Shown one piece after another: positions 1 through 10,689 of a stretch of DNA of 64,000 bases. Position numbers and translations under genes: made by a program. Within the stretch, counting starts at the first letter, position 1; every line of letters starts with the position of its first letter. Below the pieces are notes generated by a model. The model worked only from the letters and a program-made list of their open reading frames with translations, ran no database searches and had not been told where the DNA came from. The DNA lies in contig NZ_CP071051.1 in the NCBI RefSeq assembly GCF_017161405.1, forward strand, positions 1 through 64,000, written 5' to 3'. The stretch comes from Leucobacter sp. CX169. GTDB lineage: Bacteria > Actinomycetota > Actinomycetes > Actinomycetales > Microbacteriaceae.

Positions 1-25
1 GGAGCGTGAAGAGCCAGGAGAAGGC

Positions 26-1477
26 GTGACTGAGGACGACGTACGGCGCATTTGGGCGCACGTGATTCGGGTAATCACGGACGACCCGACGGTTCCGCCG
101 TCCCTGATTGGCCAATTGGCTCTTGCCGTTCCTCGCGGAATTGGCGGAGGCGCGATCTATCTGGCCGTGCAGCACGAGTTCACCCTCCAGATCCTGGAGT
201 CGCGCTTGCGCCCGATCATCATGGCGGAGATCGCGAAGCTTCCTGAAGCCGCCGAGGTCGAGACGTTTGTCGTCATTGTGGACCCTGATGCGCAGCCGGA
301 CTTCGAACTCGATGTCCCGGGGGAGGAGTCTGATGCCGGTGGCGATCAGCGCGGACTGAGTGATTCACCCTTCACCGATCCGGCGCCGTCGCGGCCGATT
401 CCCGTCGAGCCGTTTGGGCGGCATGCGGATACGTCAAATCGCGAAGAGAGCCAGCTCAACGAGAAGTACCGGTTTGAGAGTTTCGTGATCGGACAGTCCA
501 ACCGGTTCGCGCACGCAGCGGCATTCGCCGTAGCCGAGGCGCCCGCAAAGGCGTACAACCCACTTTTTATCTACGGCGACTCAGGCCTCGGCAAGACCCA
601 CCTGCTGCACGCAATCGGCCACTATTCCAAGGAACTGTTCAACGGCGTGCGCGTGCGCTACGTCAGCTCCGAGGATTTCACCAACGACTTCATCAACTCA
701 ATCGCCAACAACCAGGGTGCCAAGTTCCATGCGAAGTACCGGAGCGTGGACATCCTCCTGATCGACGATATTCAGTTCCTCCAGGGCAAGGCTGAGACGC
801 AAGAAGCGTTCTTCCATACGTTCAACACCCTGCACGACCACAACAAGCAGGTCGTCATCACGAGCGACGTGCAGCCCAAGCATTTGACGGGATTCGAGGA
901 GCGAATGCTGTCTCGCTTCGAATGGGGCCTCCTCACCGACATTCAGGTACCTGACCTCGAGACGCGCATCGCGATCCTGCGCAAGAAGGCCCAGCGCGAG
1001 AAGCTGCACGTGCCCGATGAGATTCTTGAGTTCATCGCGACGAAGTTCACGTCGAACATTCGCGAGCTTGAGGGAACCCTCATCCGAGTGACGGCATTCG
1101 CCAGCCTGAACCAGCAGGCGATCGACATGGCGCTCGTGCAAACGGTGCTCAAGGACCTCATTACCTTGGATGAGGACAACGAGATTCAGCCGAGTGACAT
1201 CATCACGGTCACGGCAGATTATTTCTCGCTCTCCATCGATGACCTCTACGGCTCGTCGCGCGCGCAACAGATCGCGACTGCTCGGCAGATCGCGATGTAC
1301 CTATGCCGAGACCTGACTGACCTGTCACTTCCAAAGATCGGTCAGCTGTTCGGCGGTCGCGATCACACGACCGTGATGTACGCGTACAAGAAGATCTCGC
1401 AGCTGATCGCGGAGCGTCGCTCGATCTACAACCAGGTCACGGAGCTCACCACACGCATCAAGCAAGGCACGCGTTAA
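26..1477 (+). CDS. dnaA: Chromosomal replication initiator DnaA
   Basis: ATP-dependent initiator that binds DnaA boxes and melts oriC. The 483-residue product has an N-terminal helicase-loading domain, a variable acidic linker (about 85-145), an AAA+ core with Walker A GDSGLGKT (about 183-190) and Walker B LLIDDIQF, and the C-terminal DNA-binding signature [15 protein letters not shown]. Length is normal for actinobacteria. The GTG start follows AGGAGAAGG at 15-24 with close spacing. It lies next to the DnaA-box-rich spacer before dnaN, the standard origin layout. Identification is secure; only the exact start is inferred. Confidence 0.98.
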   Translation: MTEDDVRRIWAHVIRVITDDPTVPPSLIGQLALAVPRGIGGGAIYLAVQHEFTLQILESRLRPIIMAEIAKLPEAAEVETFVVIVDPDAQPDFELDVPGEESDAGGDQRGLSDSPFTDPAPSRPIPVEPFGRHADTSNREESQLNEKYRFESFVIGQSNRFAHAAAFAVAEAPAKAYNPLFIYGDSGLGKTHLLHAIGHYSKELFNGVRVRYVSSEDFTNDFINSIANNQGAKFHAKYRSVDILLIDDIQFLQGKAETQEAFFHTFNTLHDHNKQVVITSDVQPKHLTGFEERMLSRFEWGLLTDIQVPDLETRIAILRKKAQREKLHVPDEILEFIATKFTSNIRELEGTLIRVTAFASLNQQAIDMALVQTVLKDLITLDEDNEIQPSDIITVTADYFSLSIDDLYGSSRAQQIATARQIAMYLCRDLTDLSLPKIGQLFGGRDHTTVMYAYKKISQLIAERRSIYNQVTELTTRIKQGTR

Positions 1478-1881
1478 CAGCCCCGATTTGTCCACAGTCC
1501 ACAGGCCCCCTGTGGATAACTCCGGACAAGTCACCAAAAGATGTGGATTACTGCCCCCTGCCTGTGCAATCAGCTCCTGCGGCCGGATCCGCATCATTCC
1601 GCGGAAGTGGCCGCGTGCACAGGCCACTCACAAGTCACAAGCGTGTGGTTCCCAGTCGCCGACTGGCCTCGGCAGAGTTATCCACAGTTTCCACAGGCGT
1701 TAACACTGTTAACAAGATTTCTGTAATTTAGGGGGCGCTCGATCACACCCAGTGCCGAGGGCCCTGACAAGAAGTTGGGTGCCCCTTCCTCCGGGAGTAT
1801 GCAAAGATTGTGAAGCCGTGAGGACTGGTCACAATTTGTGACCCCATTCACGTACCCACTGACCAGAACGAGGAGCAGCGT
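1478..1881. other. oriC: Origin of replication (oriC), dnaA-dnaN spacer
   Basis: This 404-bp spacer contains no credible gene. DnaA boxes seen: TTGTCCACA 1488-1496, TGTGGATAA 1511-1519 (perfect, reverse strand), TGTGGATTA 1542-1550 (one mismatch), TTATCCACA 1678-1686 (perfect), and a further TTTCCACAG at 1688-1696. Next to the perfect box is an AT-rich stretch with GTTAACACTGTTAAC (1699-1713) running to about 1732, the likely unwinding element. The dnaN promoter must lie between about 1740 and 1870. Location between dnaA and dnaN is the rule in actinobacteria. Confidence 0.93.
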
Positions 1882-3024
1882 ATGCGTTTCAACGTCAACC
1901 GCGATGTTTTCAGCGAGGCGGTCTCGTTTGCAGTGAAGTTGCTCCCGCAGCGTCCGACGCAGCCGCTGCTCAGTGGGGCGCTGATCGAGGCGAGTGCCGG
2001 CGAGATTACCATCTCCTCATTCGACTACGAAGTGTCGTCACGCACGGTCGTCACCGCTGATGTTCAGGAGCCGGGTCGCGCGCTGGTATCGGGCCGTTTG
2101 CTCGGTGATATTGCAAACCGCTTGCCGCAAGCAGACGTCATCATCACGTTGTTGGATGGCCGGGTAACGGTCAAGTGCGGTTCCGCATCATTCAGCCTCC
2201 CGTCGATGCCCGTGGAGGAGTATCCGCAGATTCCCCGCGTAGATACCGTCTCGGGCCTGGTGCCCGCAGACGCCTTTGCAGATGCGGTCTCGCAGGTCGG
2301 CGCCGCCGCGTCCAAGGACGACGTGACCCCCGTCATCACGGGTGTGCAGTTCGAGGTCACCCAGAATTCACTGACGCTCACCGCTACGGACCGCTATCGC
2401 GTCGCTATTCGCGGAATCGACTGGGAGAACTCCAACGGCGGAGAAGAGCTCACGGCCCTCGTCCCGTCCAAGATTGTCACCGAGGTGGGAAAGACCTTCG
2501 CCTCCAGTGGACAGGTGCAGGTCTCGATCGTGCGCAACGACGAGCGCGAGCTCATCGCGTTCACCGGGGGCAACAAGACCGTGACTTCGCTGCTTATCAA
2601 GGGCAATTACCCGCCTGTTCGCCGACTCTTCCCTGAGACCGTAGATAACTACGCCGTGGTGAACACTGCGGATCTCATTGAGGCGACGAATCGTGTCGGA
2701 CTCGTCCTCGAGCGCGAGGCCGCACTGCGCTTCAGCTTCCGTGAGGGGAGTGTCACCCTTGAAGCCGCCGGTTCTGAGACTGCGCAGGCATCCGAGACGA
2801 TCGATGCGCATCTTGCCGGCGAGGAGATGACCGTTTCTCTTAAGCCGCAGTTCCTGCTTGACGGGCTACGCTCGACACACTCTGAGTTCGCGAGAATCGC
2901 ATTTACCCGCACTGACAACCCATCTAAGCCTGGGCCCGTGCTCATTACGAGCCAGCAAAGCAAGGATGAGGCGTCTGACGAGAGCTTCCGGTACCTGCTG
3001 CAGCCAAACCTGTTGCTCCGCTAA
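1882..3024 (+). CDS. dnaN: DNA polymerase III beta subunit (sliding clamp)
   Basis: Ring-shaped processivity clamp for DNA polymerase III and docking platform for repair proteins. The 380 residues match the family length and show its three-part organisation, beginning MRFNVNRDVF and ending in the typical clamp C-terminus YLLQPNLLLR. The ATG follows GAGGAGC at a proper distance. It sits between oriC and recF, with only 8 bp before recF, so the two are probably co-transcribed. Confidence 0.97.
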   Translation: MRFNVNRDVFSEAVSFAVKLLPQRPTQPLLSGALIEASAGEITISSFDYEVSSRTVVTADVQEPGRALVSGRLLGDIANRLPQADVIITLLDGRVTVKCGSASFSLPSMPVEEYPQIPRVDTVSGLVPADAFADAVSQVGAAASKDDVTPVITGVQFEVTQNSLTLTATDRYRVAIRGIDWENSNGGEELTALVPSKIVTEVGKTFASSGQVQVSIVRNDERELIAFTGGNKTVTSLLIKGNYPPVRRLFPETVDNYAVVNTADLIEATNRVGLVLEREAALRFSFREGSVTLEAAGSETAQASETIDAHLAGEEMTVSLKPQFLLDGLRSTHSEFARIAFTRTDNPSKPGPVLITSQQSKDEASDESFRYLLQPNLLLR

Positions 3025-3032
3025 GGAGTCCA

Positions 3033-4400
3033 GTGCGGGTCGTACATCTCACGCTCTCGGACTATCGCAACTACGAAGCCGCTGAGCTCGAGCTGTCGCC
3101 TGGGGCGAACCTGCTGTTGGGGCGCAACGGGCAAGGGAAGACGAACCTCGTCGAGGCGATCGCTTATTTTGCCGGTTTGAGCTCTCACCGCGTGACGAGC
3201 GACGCACCGCTCATTCGCGCTGGCGCGGACTCTGCCGTGATGCGGATGCGGGTGCAGCTTACCGATCGCGATGCTCTGCTAGAGCTGCAGCTCAACCGGG
3301 ACCGGCCTAATCGCGCCCAGATCAACCGAAACGGCACGAAACCCAGAGAGATCACACAGTACTTTTCGTCGGTCGTGTTCGCGCCCGAGGATCTGTCGCT
3401 GGTTCGGGGAGATCCAGGCATTCGCAGGAGGTTCCTCGACGAGGGGCTCGTTGCCCGAATTCCGGCAGCGGCGGGCGTCATCGCTGATTACGAACGCGTT
3501 GTGCGGCAGCGCACGGCGCTCCTGAAGTCCGCGCGATCCACGGGGAAGAAGGATGCCGTGCGCGCGACGCTGGACGTCTGGGACGAACGGCTCATCGACC
3601 TCGGGAGTCGAATAGTCGCAGAACGCGCACGATTCGTCCGCGATCTCGCTGAACCACTTGCGTTGGGATACGCCGCGCTCGTCGAAAACGATCACCGCCC
3701 CACAATGCATATCGCGAGCTCAATAGAGGCCGCACTGTCCAAGGGTGCCGATGTTTCACGTGAAACAGCTCTCGCTGGGGGAGTGGGAGCTGCAGGAATT
3801 GCGGGGAGTGTTTCACGTGAAACAATCTCAGCTGCATTTCGGAGGGCACTCGATGCGGTGCGCACTGCGGAACTCGATCGTGGCCTGACATTGGTGGGTC
3901 CGCATCGCGATGATCTCGTTCTCGAGCTGAATGGCCTCCCCGTGAAGGGGTATGCCAGTCACGGGGAGTCCTGGTCGTTCGCGCTGGCACTTCGTCTCGC
4001 TACGGCGCGATTGTTCCGCGCGGAGGCCCGCCACGGAGATCCAGTCGTGATTCTGGACGATGTGTTCGCGGAGTTGGATGAGCGCCGCCGCAGTCGACTC
4101 ATGGCCGCGGTTCGTGATTTTGAGCAGGTGATCGTGACCGCAGCGGTGCAGGCAGATGTCCCTGTGGACGTTCCGTGGCGTATTGCTCGCGTTGAGGCCG
4201 GAGTGGTTCGTCAAGACGCAGACGGGCGCGCACAATCCGAAATGGCCCAAAATTCACCGGAGAATCGCGCTGACACAACTCAGTCGAGCGATTCTTCGCC
4301 CCAGATAGGGGCAAATGAGGCAGATATCGCGCACGATTCGACGCTGATACTTCCTCAAGAAGAGGCCTCTGATCAGGCTAAAAGTGGTGAATTGCCGTGA
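3033..4400 (+). CDS. recF: DNA replication and repair protein RecF
   Basis: SMC-like ATPase that helps load RecA at single-strand gaps. Walker A is GRNGQGKT (about 29-36), the signature region is SHGESWSFAL, and Walker B is VVILDDVFAELD. At 455 residues it is longer than the usual 360-400. Two additions explain this: an internal insert around residues 230-268 whose DNA carries two parS sites, and a low-complexity Ser/Glu/Asp-rich C-terminal tail of about 55 residues after the last conserved block. The GTG start follows AAGGAG, which overlaps the end of dnaN. The end overlaps the next gene by 4 bp (GTGA), so they are translationally coupled. Confidence 0.95.
   Translation: MRVVHLTLSDYRNYEAAELELSPGANLLLGRNGQGKTNLVEAIAYFAGLSSHRVTSDAPLIRAGADSAVMRMRVQLTDRDALLELQLNRDRPNRAQINRNGTKPREITQYFSSVVFAPEDLSLVRGDPGIRRRFLDEGLVARIPAAAGVIADYERVVRQRTALLKSARSTGKKDAVRATLDVWDERLIDLGSRIVAERARFVRDLAEPLALGYAALVENDHRPTMHIASSIEAALSKGADVSRETALAGGVGAAGIAGSVSRETISAAFRRALDAVRTAELDRGLTLVGPHRDDLVLELNGLPVKGYASHGESWSFALALRLATARLFRAEARHGDPVVILDDVFAELDERRRSRLMAAVRDFEQVIVTAAVQADVPVDVPWRIARVEAGVVRQDADGRAQSEMAQNSPENRADTTQSSDSSPQIGANEADIAHDSTLILPQEEASDQAKSGELP
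3752..3767. promoter_or_regulatory. parS: parS site 1, ParB-binding centromere, inside recF
   Basis: TGTTTCACGTGAAACA is a perfect 16-bp palindrome identical to the canonical bacterial parS consensus. It is read within recF as D-V-S-R-E-T-A. ParB binds such sites near oriC to segregate the origin and recruit SMC. parA/parB themselves are not in this window; in actinobacteria they normally lie on the other side of dnaA. Confidence 0.92.
3809..3824. promoter_or_regulatory. parS: parS site 2, inside recF
   Basis: Second perfect TGTTTCACGTGAAACA, 57 bp from the first start to start. It is again in recF, in the same reading frame as the first (S-V-S-R-E-T-I). Both copies lie in the insert that lengthens RecF, so the coding sequence appears to have been shaped to hold centromere sites. 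Confidence 0.92.
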
Positions 4401-4894
4401 CTCGTCCCGCTGGTGACCCGGGGTTCGCGACGGAGAGCTACCGGCGGGCGAAGTCAATTTGGCGGGGGATTCCCCTCACCAAAGAGGCCCGTGCACGCAA
4501 GCAGATGCTCCGCACCGCGTCGCAGCCGTTTGCGTCTGGCCGCGACCCGCGCCCGCTGGGGGACATCATCACGGGAGAGGCCGCGACGATGGGCTGGACG
4601 CTCGAGCTCGCGCAGGCCCGCCTGATTGATCAGTGGCCGCAGCTGGTCGGTGAGGCTATGGCCGGCCACGCGCAGGTGACGCGAATTGAGAATGGCGTGC
4701 TCCAGGTGCAGTGTGACTCAACCGCGTGGGCGACCGAGCTGCGGCGACTGCGTGGCGAGATCATCACGCGCATGTTGCGCGAGCACCCGGAGGCCCAGGT
4801 GCGCGAGATTCGTTTCATCAGGCCCGGTGCGCCCTCTTGGAAACACGGACCCAGATCAGTTCAAGGACGCGGTCCGCGCGATACCTACGGGTAG
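4397..4894 (+). CDS. DUF721 family protein (RecF-adjacent)
   Basis: 165-residue member of the DUF721/DciA-like family always found between recF and gyrB in actinobacteria. The N-terminal half is basic. The conserved domain (about 45-150) has the motif series WPQLVG, QVTRIENGVLQVQCDSTAW and LRRLRGEI. DciA proteins help load the replicative helicase, so a role in replication is likely but inferred. It begins GTG within the recF stop (GTGA overlap), showing translational coupling. The tail is Arg/Gly-rich. Confidence 0.9.
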   Translation: MTRPAGDPGFATESYRRAKSIWRGIPLTKEARARKQMLRTASQPFASGRDPRPLGDIITGEAATMGWTLELAQARLIDQWPQLVGEAMAGHAQVTRIENGVLQVQCDSTAWATELRRLRGEIITRMLREHPEAQVREIRFIRPGAPSWKHGPRSVQGRGPRDTYG

Positions 4895-5095
4895 CCGAGC
4901 TGTTCCGTCATTTCCCCGTCTTTTCGGCCCGGAGCGGGCGAAAATCGAGGTTTTCGCGCCCCCGAATTGATAGGGTGGTGTATTGAGTGTGACTCCGTGC
5001 AGCTGCCGGGTGATGCTCCGAACACACAATGCTTGATGACAGGCGCCTCCATGCGGAAGCCGTCTGCGTCGCGGAGCGGATGAGGAACCCACGAG

Positions 5096-7096
5096 ATGAC
5101 TGCTGAACCCGAAGGCACCGAGACGAAGAACGAGTATGGTGCCGGCGACATCCAGGTTCTTGAGGGCCTTGAGGCGGTGCGCAAGCGCCCCGGTATGTAC
5201 ATCGGTTCCACTGGTCCCCGCGGCCTGCACCACCTGGTGTACGAGATTGTCGACAACTCGGTAGACGAGGCGTTGGCCGGATACTGCGACACCATCGACG
5301 TCACGATCCTGGCCGACGGTGGCGTACGCGTCATCGATAACGGTCGCGGCATCCCGGTGGCGATGCACCCGACTGAGGGAAAGTCCACGGTTGAGGTCGT
5401 ATTGACGATCCTGCACGCAGGTGGAAAGTTCGGCGGCGGCGGATACGCGGTCTCCGGTGGCCTGCACGGCGTGGGGTCTTCTGTCGTAAACGCCTTGTCG
5501 AGCCGCTTCAATGTCGCGGTTCAGCGCGAAGGTTTCACGTGGAACATGAGCTTCACGGACAGCGTCCCGGACGCGCCGCTCGCCCAGGGGGAGCCGAGCG
5601 ATGACACGGGCACCACGATTTCTTTCTGGCCGAGTGCAGCCATTTTTGAGTCGATCGAGTTCGACTACGCGACGCTCAAGACCCGCTTCCAGCAGATGGC
5701 CTTCTTGAACAAGGGCCTGCGCATTAACCTCATGGACGAGCGCGCACAGGATCCCATCATCGACGAGCACGGCGAGGAACAGCCTGCGCCGCAGCCGCAC
5801 CACTCGTTCATGTACGAGAACGGCATCCAGGACTACGTGCAATACCTGAACTCGGCAAAGCGTGCCGATCTCGTGCACGATGAGATCATCGCTTTTGAAT
5901 CAGAGGACAAGGAACGTCGCATCTCGCTGGAAATGGCGATGCAGTGGACCACGGCCTACACCGAGAGCGTGCACACCTACGCCAACACGATCAACACCCA
6001 CGAGGGTGGCACCCACGAAGAGGGCTTCCGCGCGGCACTCACCACGCTGGTGAACAAGTACGCGCGGGAGAAGAACATCCTCAAGGAAAAGGATGAGAAC
6101 CTATCGGGCGACGATGTGCGCGAGGGCCTGACCGCCGTCGTGTCCATCAAGCTGGGGGAACCACAGTTCGAGGGTCAAACCAAGACGAAGCTCGGCAACA
6201 CCGAGGCGAAGGCGTTCGTCCAGAAGGTCGTCGGCGATCACCTGGGGGACTGGTTCGAGCGCAACCCGAACGCGGCGAAGGAGATCATCCGGAAGGCGCT
6301 GCAGGCGGCGACCGCGCGTCTCGCGGCGCGCAAGGCCCGTGAGACTGCGCGGCGCAAGGGGCTTCTCGAAGGCGGCGGCATGCCGGGCAAGCTCAAGGAC
6401 TGCTCGTCGAAGGATCCCTCGATCTCAGAGATCTTCATCGTGGAGGGCGACTCGGCCGGTGGTTCCGCCGTTCAGGGCCGCAACCCCGCGACGCAGGCGA
6501 TCCTGCCGCTGCGCGGAAAGATCCTGAACGTCGAAAAGGCGCGTCTCGACCGAGCGCTCGGCAATGCTGAGGTCCAGGCGATGATCACCGCGTTCGGCGC
6601 GGGCATCGGCGAGGAGTTCAACACCGACAAGGCGCGCTATCACAAGATCGTTCTGATGGCCGATGCCGACGTCGACGGACAGCACATTACGACTCTGCTG
6701 CTCACGCTGCTCTTCCGGTACATGCGTCCCCTCATCGAGCTCGGCTACGTGTACCTTGCGCAGCCGCCGCTGTACCGCCTCAAGTGGACCAACGCCGAGC
6801 ACGAATACGTGTTCAGCGATGCCGAGCGTGACGCCCAGCTTGCCGCTGGCGCGGCCGCCGGCCGCCGCATTCCCAAGGACAACGGGATCCAGCGCTACAA
6901 GGGCCTCGGCGAGATGAACTACCAGGAGCTGTGGGAGACCACCATGAGCCCGGAAACGCGGACGCTTCTGCAGGTCACCATGGACGATGCGGCGCAGGCC
7001 GATGAGACGTTCTCGACCCTGATGGGCGAGGACGTCGAGGCCCGACGAACCTTTATTCAGCAGAACGCGAAGGACGTGCGTTTCCTTGACATCTAA
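5096..7096 (+). CDS. gyrB: DNA gyrase subunit B
   Basis: ATPase subunit of gyrase, which introduces negative supercoils. 666 residues. GHKL ATPase features: [26 protein letters not shown]-like IDNGRGIPV, and the [15 protein letters not shown] lid. The TOPRIM domain has EGDSAGGSA and the metal-binding DADVDG, followed by the conserved [10 protein letters not shown]. Start is ATG preceded by GAGG-rich sequence (ACCCACGAG is weak). The 201-bp spacer from 4895 probably carries its promoter. A parS-like sequence (see 5532-5545) falls inside. Confidence 0.98.
   Translation: MTAEPEGTETKNEYGAGDIQVLEGLEAVRKRPGMYIGSTGPRGLHHLVYEIVDNSVDEALAGYCDTIDVTILADGGVRVIDNGRGIPVAMHPTEGKSTVEVVLTILHAGGKFGGGGYAVSGGLHGVGSSVVNALSSRFNVAVQREGFTWNMSFTDSVPDAPLAQGEPSDDTGTTISFWPSAAIFESIEFDYATLKTRFQQMAFLNKGLRINLMDERAQDPIIDEHGEEQPAPQPHHSFMYENGIQDYVQYLNSAKRADLVHDEIIAFESEDKERRISLEMAMQWTTAYTESVHTYANTINTHEGGTHEEGFRAALTTLVNKYAREKNILKEKDENLSGDDVREGLTAVVSIKLGEPQFEGQTKTKLGNTEAKAFVQKVVGDHLGDWFERNPNAAKEIIRKALQAATARLAARKARETARRKGLLEGGGMPGKLKDCSSKDPSISEIFIVEGDSAGGSAVQGRNPATQAILPLRGKILNVEKARLDRALGNAEVQAMITAFGAGIGEEFNTDKARYHKIVLMADADVDGQHITTLLLTLLFRYMRPLIELGYVYLAQPPLYRLKWTNAEHEYVFSDAERDAQLAAGAAAGRRIPKDNGIQRYKGLGEMNYQELWETTMSPETRTLLQVTMDDAAQADETFSTLMGEDVEARRTFIQQNAKDVRFLDI
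5532..5545. promoter_or_regulatory. Degenerate parS-like sequence in gyrB
   Basis: GTTTCACGTGGAAC differs at one position from the 14-bp parS core GTTTCACGTGAAAC, and the outer bases also differ. It codes for conserved GyrB residues, so coding constraint may explain it. It could be a weak ParB site about 1.7 kb from the two perfect ones. Confidence 0.35.
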
Positions 7097-7118
7097 TACC
7101 CCCGACTCGGAGAGCCTG

Positions 7119-9671
7119 ATGGACGGCGAAAACCAGACTGACGAGACCCAGGCGGGCGACGCCGTTCACGGCCGTATTGACCAGGTTGACCTGCGTCTTG
7201 AGATGCAGCGCTCGTACCTCGACTACGCCATGAGCGTGATCGTGGGACGTGCCCTCCCCGACGTGCGTGACGGACTGAAGCCCGTCCACCGCCGCGTGAT
7301 CTACGCAATGTTCGATGGCGGATATCGTCCTGACCGGGCATTTTCCAAGTGCCAACGCGTGGTCGGCGACGTTATGGGCCAGTACCACCCGCACGGCGAC
7401 TCGGCCATTTATGACGCGCTGGTGCGCCTCGTCCAGCCGTGGAGCCTGCGCTACCCGCTCGCACTCGGGCAGGGAAACTTTGGCTCTCCCGGCAACGACG
7501 GCGCCGCTGCTCCGCGGTACACCGAGACCAAGATGGCGCCACTCGCGATGGAGATGGTGCGGGACATCGACGAGGACACCGTCGATTTCCAGGAGAACTA
7601 CGACGGTCGCACGCAGGAACCCTCGATCCTGCCCGCTCGCTTCCCGAACCTGCTGGTGAACGGTTCAGCGGGTATCGCGGTCGGCATGGCCACGAACATC
7701 CCCCCGCACAACCTGCGCGAGGTTGCCGACGGCGCCCGCTGGGCGCTCGAACACCCCGAGGCGACGCGCGAGGAGCTCCTCGAAGCGCTCATGGCTCGCA
7801 TCAAGGGGCCTGACTTCCCGACCGGTGCGCAAATTCTCGGCACCAAGGGGATCCACGACATGCAGCGCACCGGTCGCGGATCGGTCACGATGCGCGCCAT
7901 CGTCAACATCGAGGAGCTGCAGAACCGCACCTGCCTCGTGGTGACGGAACTGCCGTACCAGGTGAACCCCGACAACCTCGCTATCAAGATCGCGGACCTC
8001 GTCAAGGAGGGCCGCGTGCAAGGCATTGCGGACATCCGCGACGAGACGAGTGGTCGTACCGGTCAGCGCCTCGTCATCGTGCTTAAGCGTGACGCGGTTG
8101 CCAAGGTGGTGCTGAACAACCTGTACAAGCACACGCAGCTGCAGGAGAACTTCGGCGCGAACATGCTCGCGATCGTCGACGGGGTGCCTCGCACCCTGCC
8201 GGTGGACGGTTTTATTACCGCCTGGGTCAAGCACCAGATCGAGGTTATTGTCCGACGCACCGCCTTCCGTCTCAAGAAGGCCGAAGCCGAGGCTCACATC
8301 CAGCGTGGCTACCTCAAGGCACTCGATGCTCTCGACGCGGTGATCGCCCTGATCCGGCGCTCGCCTACCGTCGACGAGGCGCGCGAGGGCCTTATGAAGC
8401 TGCTCTCGGTGGACCAGATTCAGGCCGACGCCATCCTCGCCCTGCAGCTGCGGCGCCTCGCCGCACTCGAGCGCCAGAAGATCATGGATCTCGCGTCAAA
8501 GCTCGAGGCCATGATCGCGGAGTTCGAGGGGATCCTCGCCTCGCCCGAGCAGCAGCGCACGATCATCATCGACGAGCTGGCCGAGATCGTCGACAAGTTC
8601 GGCGACGAGCGACGCACGAACATCCTGCTCGGTTACGACGGCGACATGTCGATGGAAGACCTGATCCCGGAAGAGGAGATGGTAGTCACCGTCACTCGCG
8701 GGGGCTACATCAAGCGCACGCGCATCGACAACTACCGCACGCAGCACCGCGGCGGCAAGGGTGTCAAGGGTGCGCAGCTGCGCGCCGATGACATCGTCGA
8801 GCACTTCTTCGTCACCACGACGCACCACTGGCTGCTGTTCTTCACGAACACCGGCCGGATGTACCGTGCGAAGACATATGAGGCGCCGGAAGGCGGCCGG
8901 GACGCAAAGGGCCAGCACGTCGCGAACCTGCTCGCGCTCGCGCCCGAGGAGACGATCACGCAGATCATCGACGTCCGTGACTTCGATCCGGACCGCTTCC
9001 TCATCCTCGCGACCCGTGACGGGCTTGTGAAGAAGACGCGTCTCGAGGAGTACGACACCAACCGCACGGGCGGCATCATCGCGATCAAGCTGCGCGAGGG
9101 CGACGAGCTCGTCTCGGCGCTCATCACCGAGGCGTCGAGCGACGTGCTGCTGGTCTCGACCCGGGGAATGTCGGTTCGGTTCACCGCGTCGGACGAAGCA
9201 CTGCGCCCGCTGGGTCGCTCGACGAGCGGCGTGCGGGGCATGAACTTCCGCGAGGGCGACAGCCTCCTGTCGGCCTCGGTGCTGCGCGACGGCGGGTACG
9301 TCTTTGTGGTCACCGAGGGCGGCTACGCGAAGCGCACCTCGATTGACGAGTACCGCGTGCAGCAGCGCGGCGGCTACGGCATCAAGGTGGCAAAGCTCGA
9401 CGAGGCTCGCGGCGATCTCGTGGGCGGCCTCATCGTCGACGAGGGCGACGAAGTGCTCGCGATTCTGGCGAGTGGCAAGGTCGTACGCTCGGACGTCGCC
9501 GAGGTTCCTGCCAAGGGCCGGAACACCATGGGCGTCGTGTTTGCGCGATTCCCAGACGCCGACCGTATTATTGGGATCGCCCGAAACTCGGAACGCAACC
9601 TTGAAACCGATCCTGCAGGGGAGTCGGACGCAGAGGGCACCGCGGAGAACAAGGAAGACGTGAATGAGTAA
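7119..9671 (+). CDS. gyrA: DNA gyrase subunit A
   Basis: Breakage-reunion subunit of gyrase. Conserved blocks: [20 protein letters not shown], the quinolone-region [11 protein letters not shown], catalytic tyrosine in [10 protein letters not shown], then the six-bladed C-terminal beta-pinwheel with the GyrA box QRGGKGV-like [10 protein letters not shown] choose ATG 7119 (850 residues) because GGAGAG lies 4 bp upstream. A TTG at 7086 would add 11 residues, overlap gyrB and have a poor ribosome site. The spacer to gyrB is 22 bp, so this is a gyrBA operon. Confidence 0.95.
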   Translation: MDGENQTDETQAGDAVHGRIDQVDLRLEMQRSYLDYAMSVIVGRALPDVRDGLKPVHRRVIYAMFDGGYRPDRAFSKCQRVVGDVMGQYHPHGDSAIYDALVRLVQPWSLRYPLALGQGNFGSPGNDGAAAPRYTETKMAPLAMEMVRDIDEDTVDFQENYDGRTQEPSILPARFPNLLVNGSAGIAVGMATNIPPHNLREVADGARWALEHPEATREELLEALMARIKGPDFPTGAQILGTKGIHDMQRTGRGSVTMRAIVNIEELQNRTCLVVTELPYQVNPDNLAIKIADLVKEGRVQGIADIRDETSGRTGQRLVIVLKRDAVAKVVLNNLYKHTQLQENFGANMLAIVDGVPRTLPVDGFITAWVKHQIEVIVRRTAFRLKKAEAEAHIQRGYLKALDALDAVIALIRRSPTVDEAREGLMKLLSVDQIQADAILALQLRRLAALERQKIMDLASKLEAMIAEFEGILASPEQQRTIIIDELAEIVDKFGDERRTNILLGYDGDMSMEDLIPEEEMVVTVTRGGYIKRTRIDNYRTQHRGGKGVKGAQLRADDIVEHFFVTTTHHWLLFFTNTGRMYRAKTYEAPEGGRDAKGQHVANLLALAPEETITQIIDVRDFDPDRFLILATRDGLVKKTRLEEYDTNRTGGIIAIKLREGDELVSALITEASSDVLLVSTRGMSVRFTASDEALRPLGRSTSGVRGMNFREGDSLLSASVLRDGGYVFVVTEGGYAKRTSIDEYRVQQRGGYGIKVAKLDEARGDLVGGLIVDEGDEVLAILASGKVVRSDVAEVPAKGRNTMGVVFARFPDADRIIGIARNSERNLETDPAGESDAEGTAENKEDVNE

Positions 9672-10074
9672 CACTGTTGCAGACAAGCTCGCCCGCAAGA
9701 CCCGCAAGAAAGCGCCGGCGAAGCAGGTACGCCTGAAGCTCGTCTATGTCGACTTCTGGTCGGCCGTGAAGTTCTCTTTCCTGGTGTCGCTGTGCCTCGC
9801 GATCGTCAGCATCGTCGCGACAGTGTTGATCTACACCGTGCTGCTGCAGACGGGGGCTCTGTCGAAGGTCAACGAGATCTTCATGGACATCGTCGGCGGC
9901 GACGACATCAACCTGATGCAGATCATCGGCTTCCCGCAGGTCTTCGGATTCGCGATCGTCGTCGGCATTTTGAACACGATTGTGGGCACCGCGCTCGGCG
10001 CCATCGCCTCGCTCGTGTACAACCTGCTGGTGCGGGTTCTCGGCGGTTTCCAGCTCGGATTCACGAGCAACTAG
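9664..10074 (+). CDS. DUF3566 membrane protein downstream of gyrA
   Basis: 136-residue membrane protein typical of the position after gyrA in actinobacteria. The basic N-terminus (Lys/Arg-rich, 1-25) is followed by a membrane segment at about 38-62 and a second hydrophobic region at about 95-125, with a short acidic loop (DIVGGDDIN) between. The ATG overlaps the end of gyrA by 8 bp, so expression is coupled. The function of the family is unknown. Confidence 0.88.
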   Translation: MSNTVADKLARKTRKKAPAKQVRLKLVYVDFWSAVKFSFLVSLCLAIVSIVATVLIYTVLLQTGALSKVNEIFMDIVGGDDINLMQIIGFPQVFGFAIVVGILNTIVGTALGAIASLVYNLLVRVLGGFQLGFTSN

Positions 10075-10135
10075 CCCGGGATCCCATGCCGATTTTTAAT
10101 TCTGCCGCAGGTTAGGTAGAGTTATTTCTCGGTAG

Positions 10136-10209
10136 GGGGGTATAGCTCAGTTGGTTAGAGCGCTTCACTGATAATGAAGAGGTCCCAGGTTCAAATCCCG
10201 GTATCCCCA
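10136..10209 (+). tRNA. tRNA-Ile (GAT)
   Basis: 74-nt cloverleaf. The acceptor GGGGGTA pairs with TATCCCC, with one G-T pair. The D arm contains AGCTCAGTTGGTTAGAG. The anticodon loop CTGATAA sits on stem TTCAC/GTGAA-like TTCA/TGAA with anticodon GAT at 10170-10172. The T arm is GGTTCAAATCC and the discriminator is A. CCA is not encoded. Confidence 0.97.
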
Positions 10210-10256
10210 CCGTTTCTCGCAAGAGAAACAGATCCACCCCGGATCGCAGTTTGATC

Positions 10257-10329
10257 GGGGCCTTAGCTCAGTTGGTAGAGCGCCTGCTTTGCAAGCAGGA
10301 TGTCGGGAGTTCGATTCTCCCAGGCTCCA
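10257..10329 (+). tRNA. tRNA-Ala (TGC)
   Basis: 73-nt cloverleaf. The acceptor GGGGCCT pairs with AGGCTCC. The D arm is AGCTCAGTTGGTAGAG. The anticodon stem CCTGC/GCAGG carries loop TTTGCAA with TGC at 10290-10292. The T arm is AGTTCGATTCT. It lies 47 bp after tRNA-Ile, so the two are probably one transcript ended by the hairpin at 10336. Confidence 0.97.
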
Positions 10330-10335
10330 CGGTTA

Positions 10336-10365
10336 CCCCCAGTTCCTCGCCGAACTGGGGGTTTT
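10336..10365 (+). terminator. Rho-independent terminator after the tRNA pair
   Basis: CCCCCAGTTC (10336-10345) pairs perfectly with GAACTGGGGG (10352-10361) across a 6-nt loop and is followed by TTTT. It starts 7 bp after tRNA-Ala. Confidence 0.9.
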
Positions 10366-10689
10366 CCATTTTCCGCTCGGTCACACCGCAATGTCGCGCC
10401 GCTGCAACCCGTCCAATCGATGTCGCCAGGGAGTCAAAGCACCTTCCCGACAACGACGAACGCGACGCACCAGGCTGAGAAGTCGCGGCCACCAGCGATT
10501 TTCGCCCGCTGGCAGCGTCTGCAGCACCCAACCCAGGGGGATTCACCTAGAGCGTCCATTCCGGCGCCTGCAGGGCCCCGCGCGAGCCGCGCAGCGGGAA
10601 CAGCGTGGCCTGCCAGCCCCCGTCGACGCGGCACCAATAGGCACGACCTCTCCTTCGCCTCGTACAGGCGCAGGAAGAGTCGCTCGGGC

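Noticed and set aside
8496-9707. Long open frame antisense to gyrA (about 400 codons)
   Set aside because: Arg/Ala/Val/Asp-rich shadow of gyrA codons in high-GC DNA, with no ribosome site or family resemblance.
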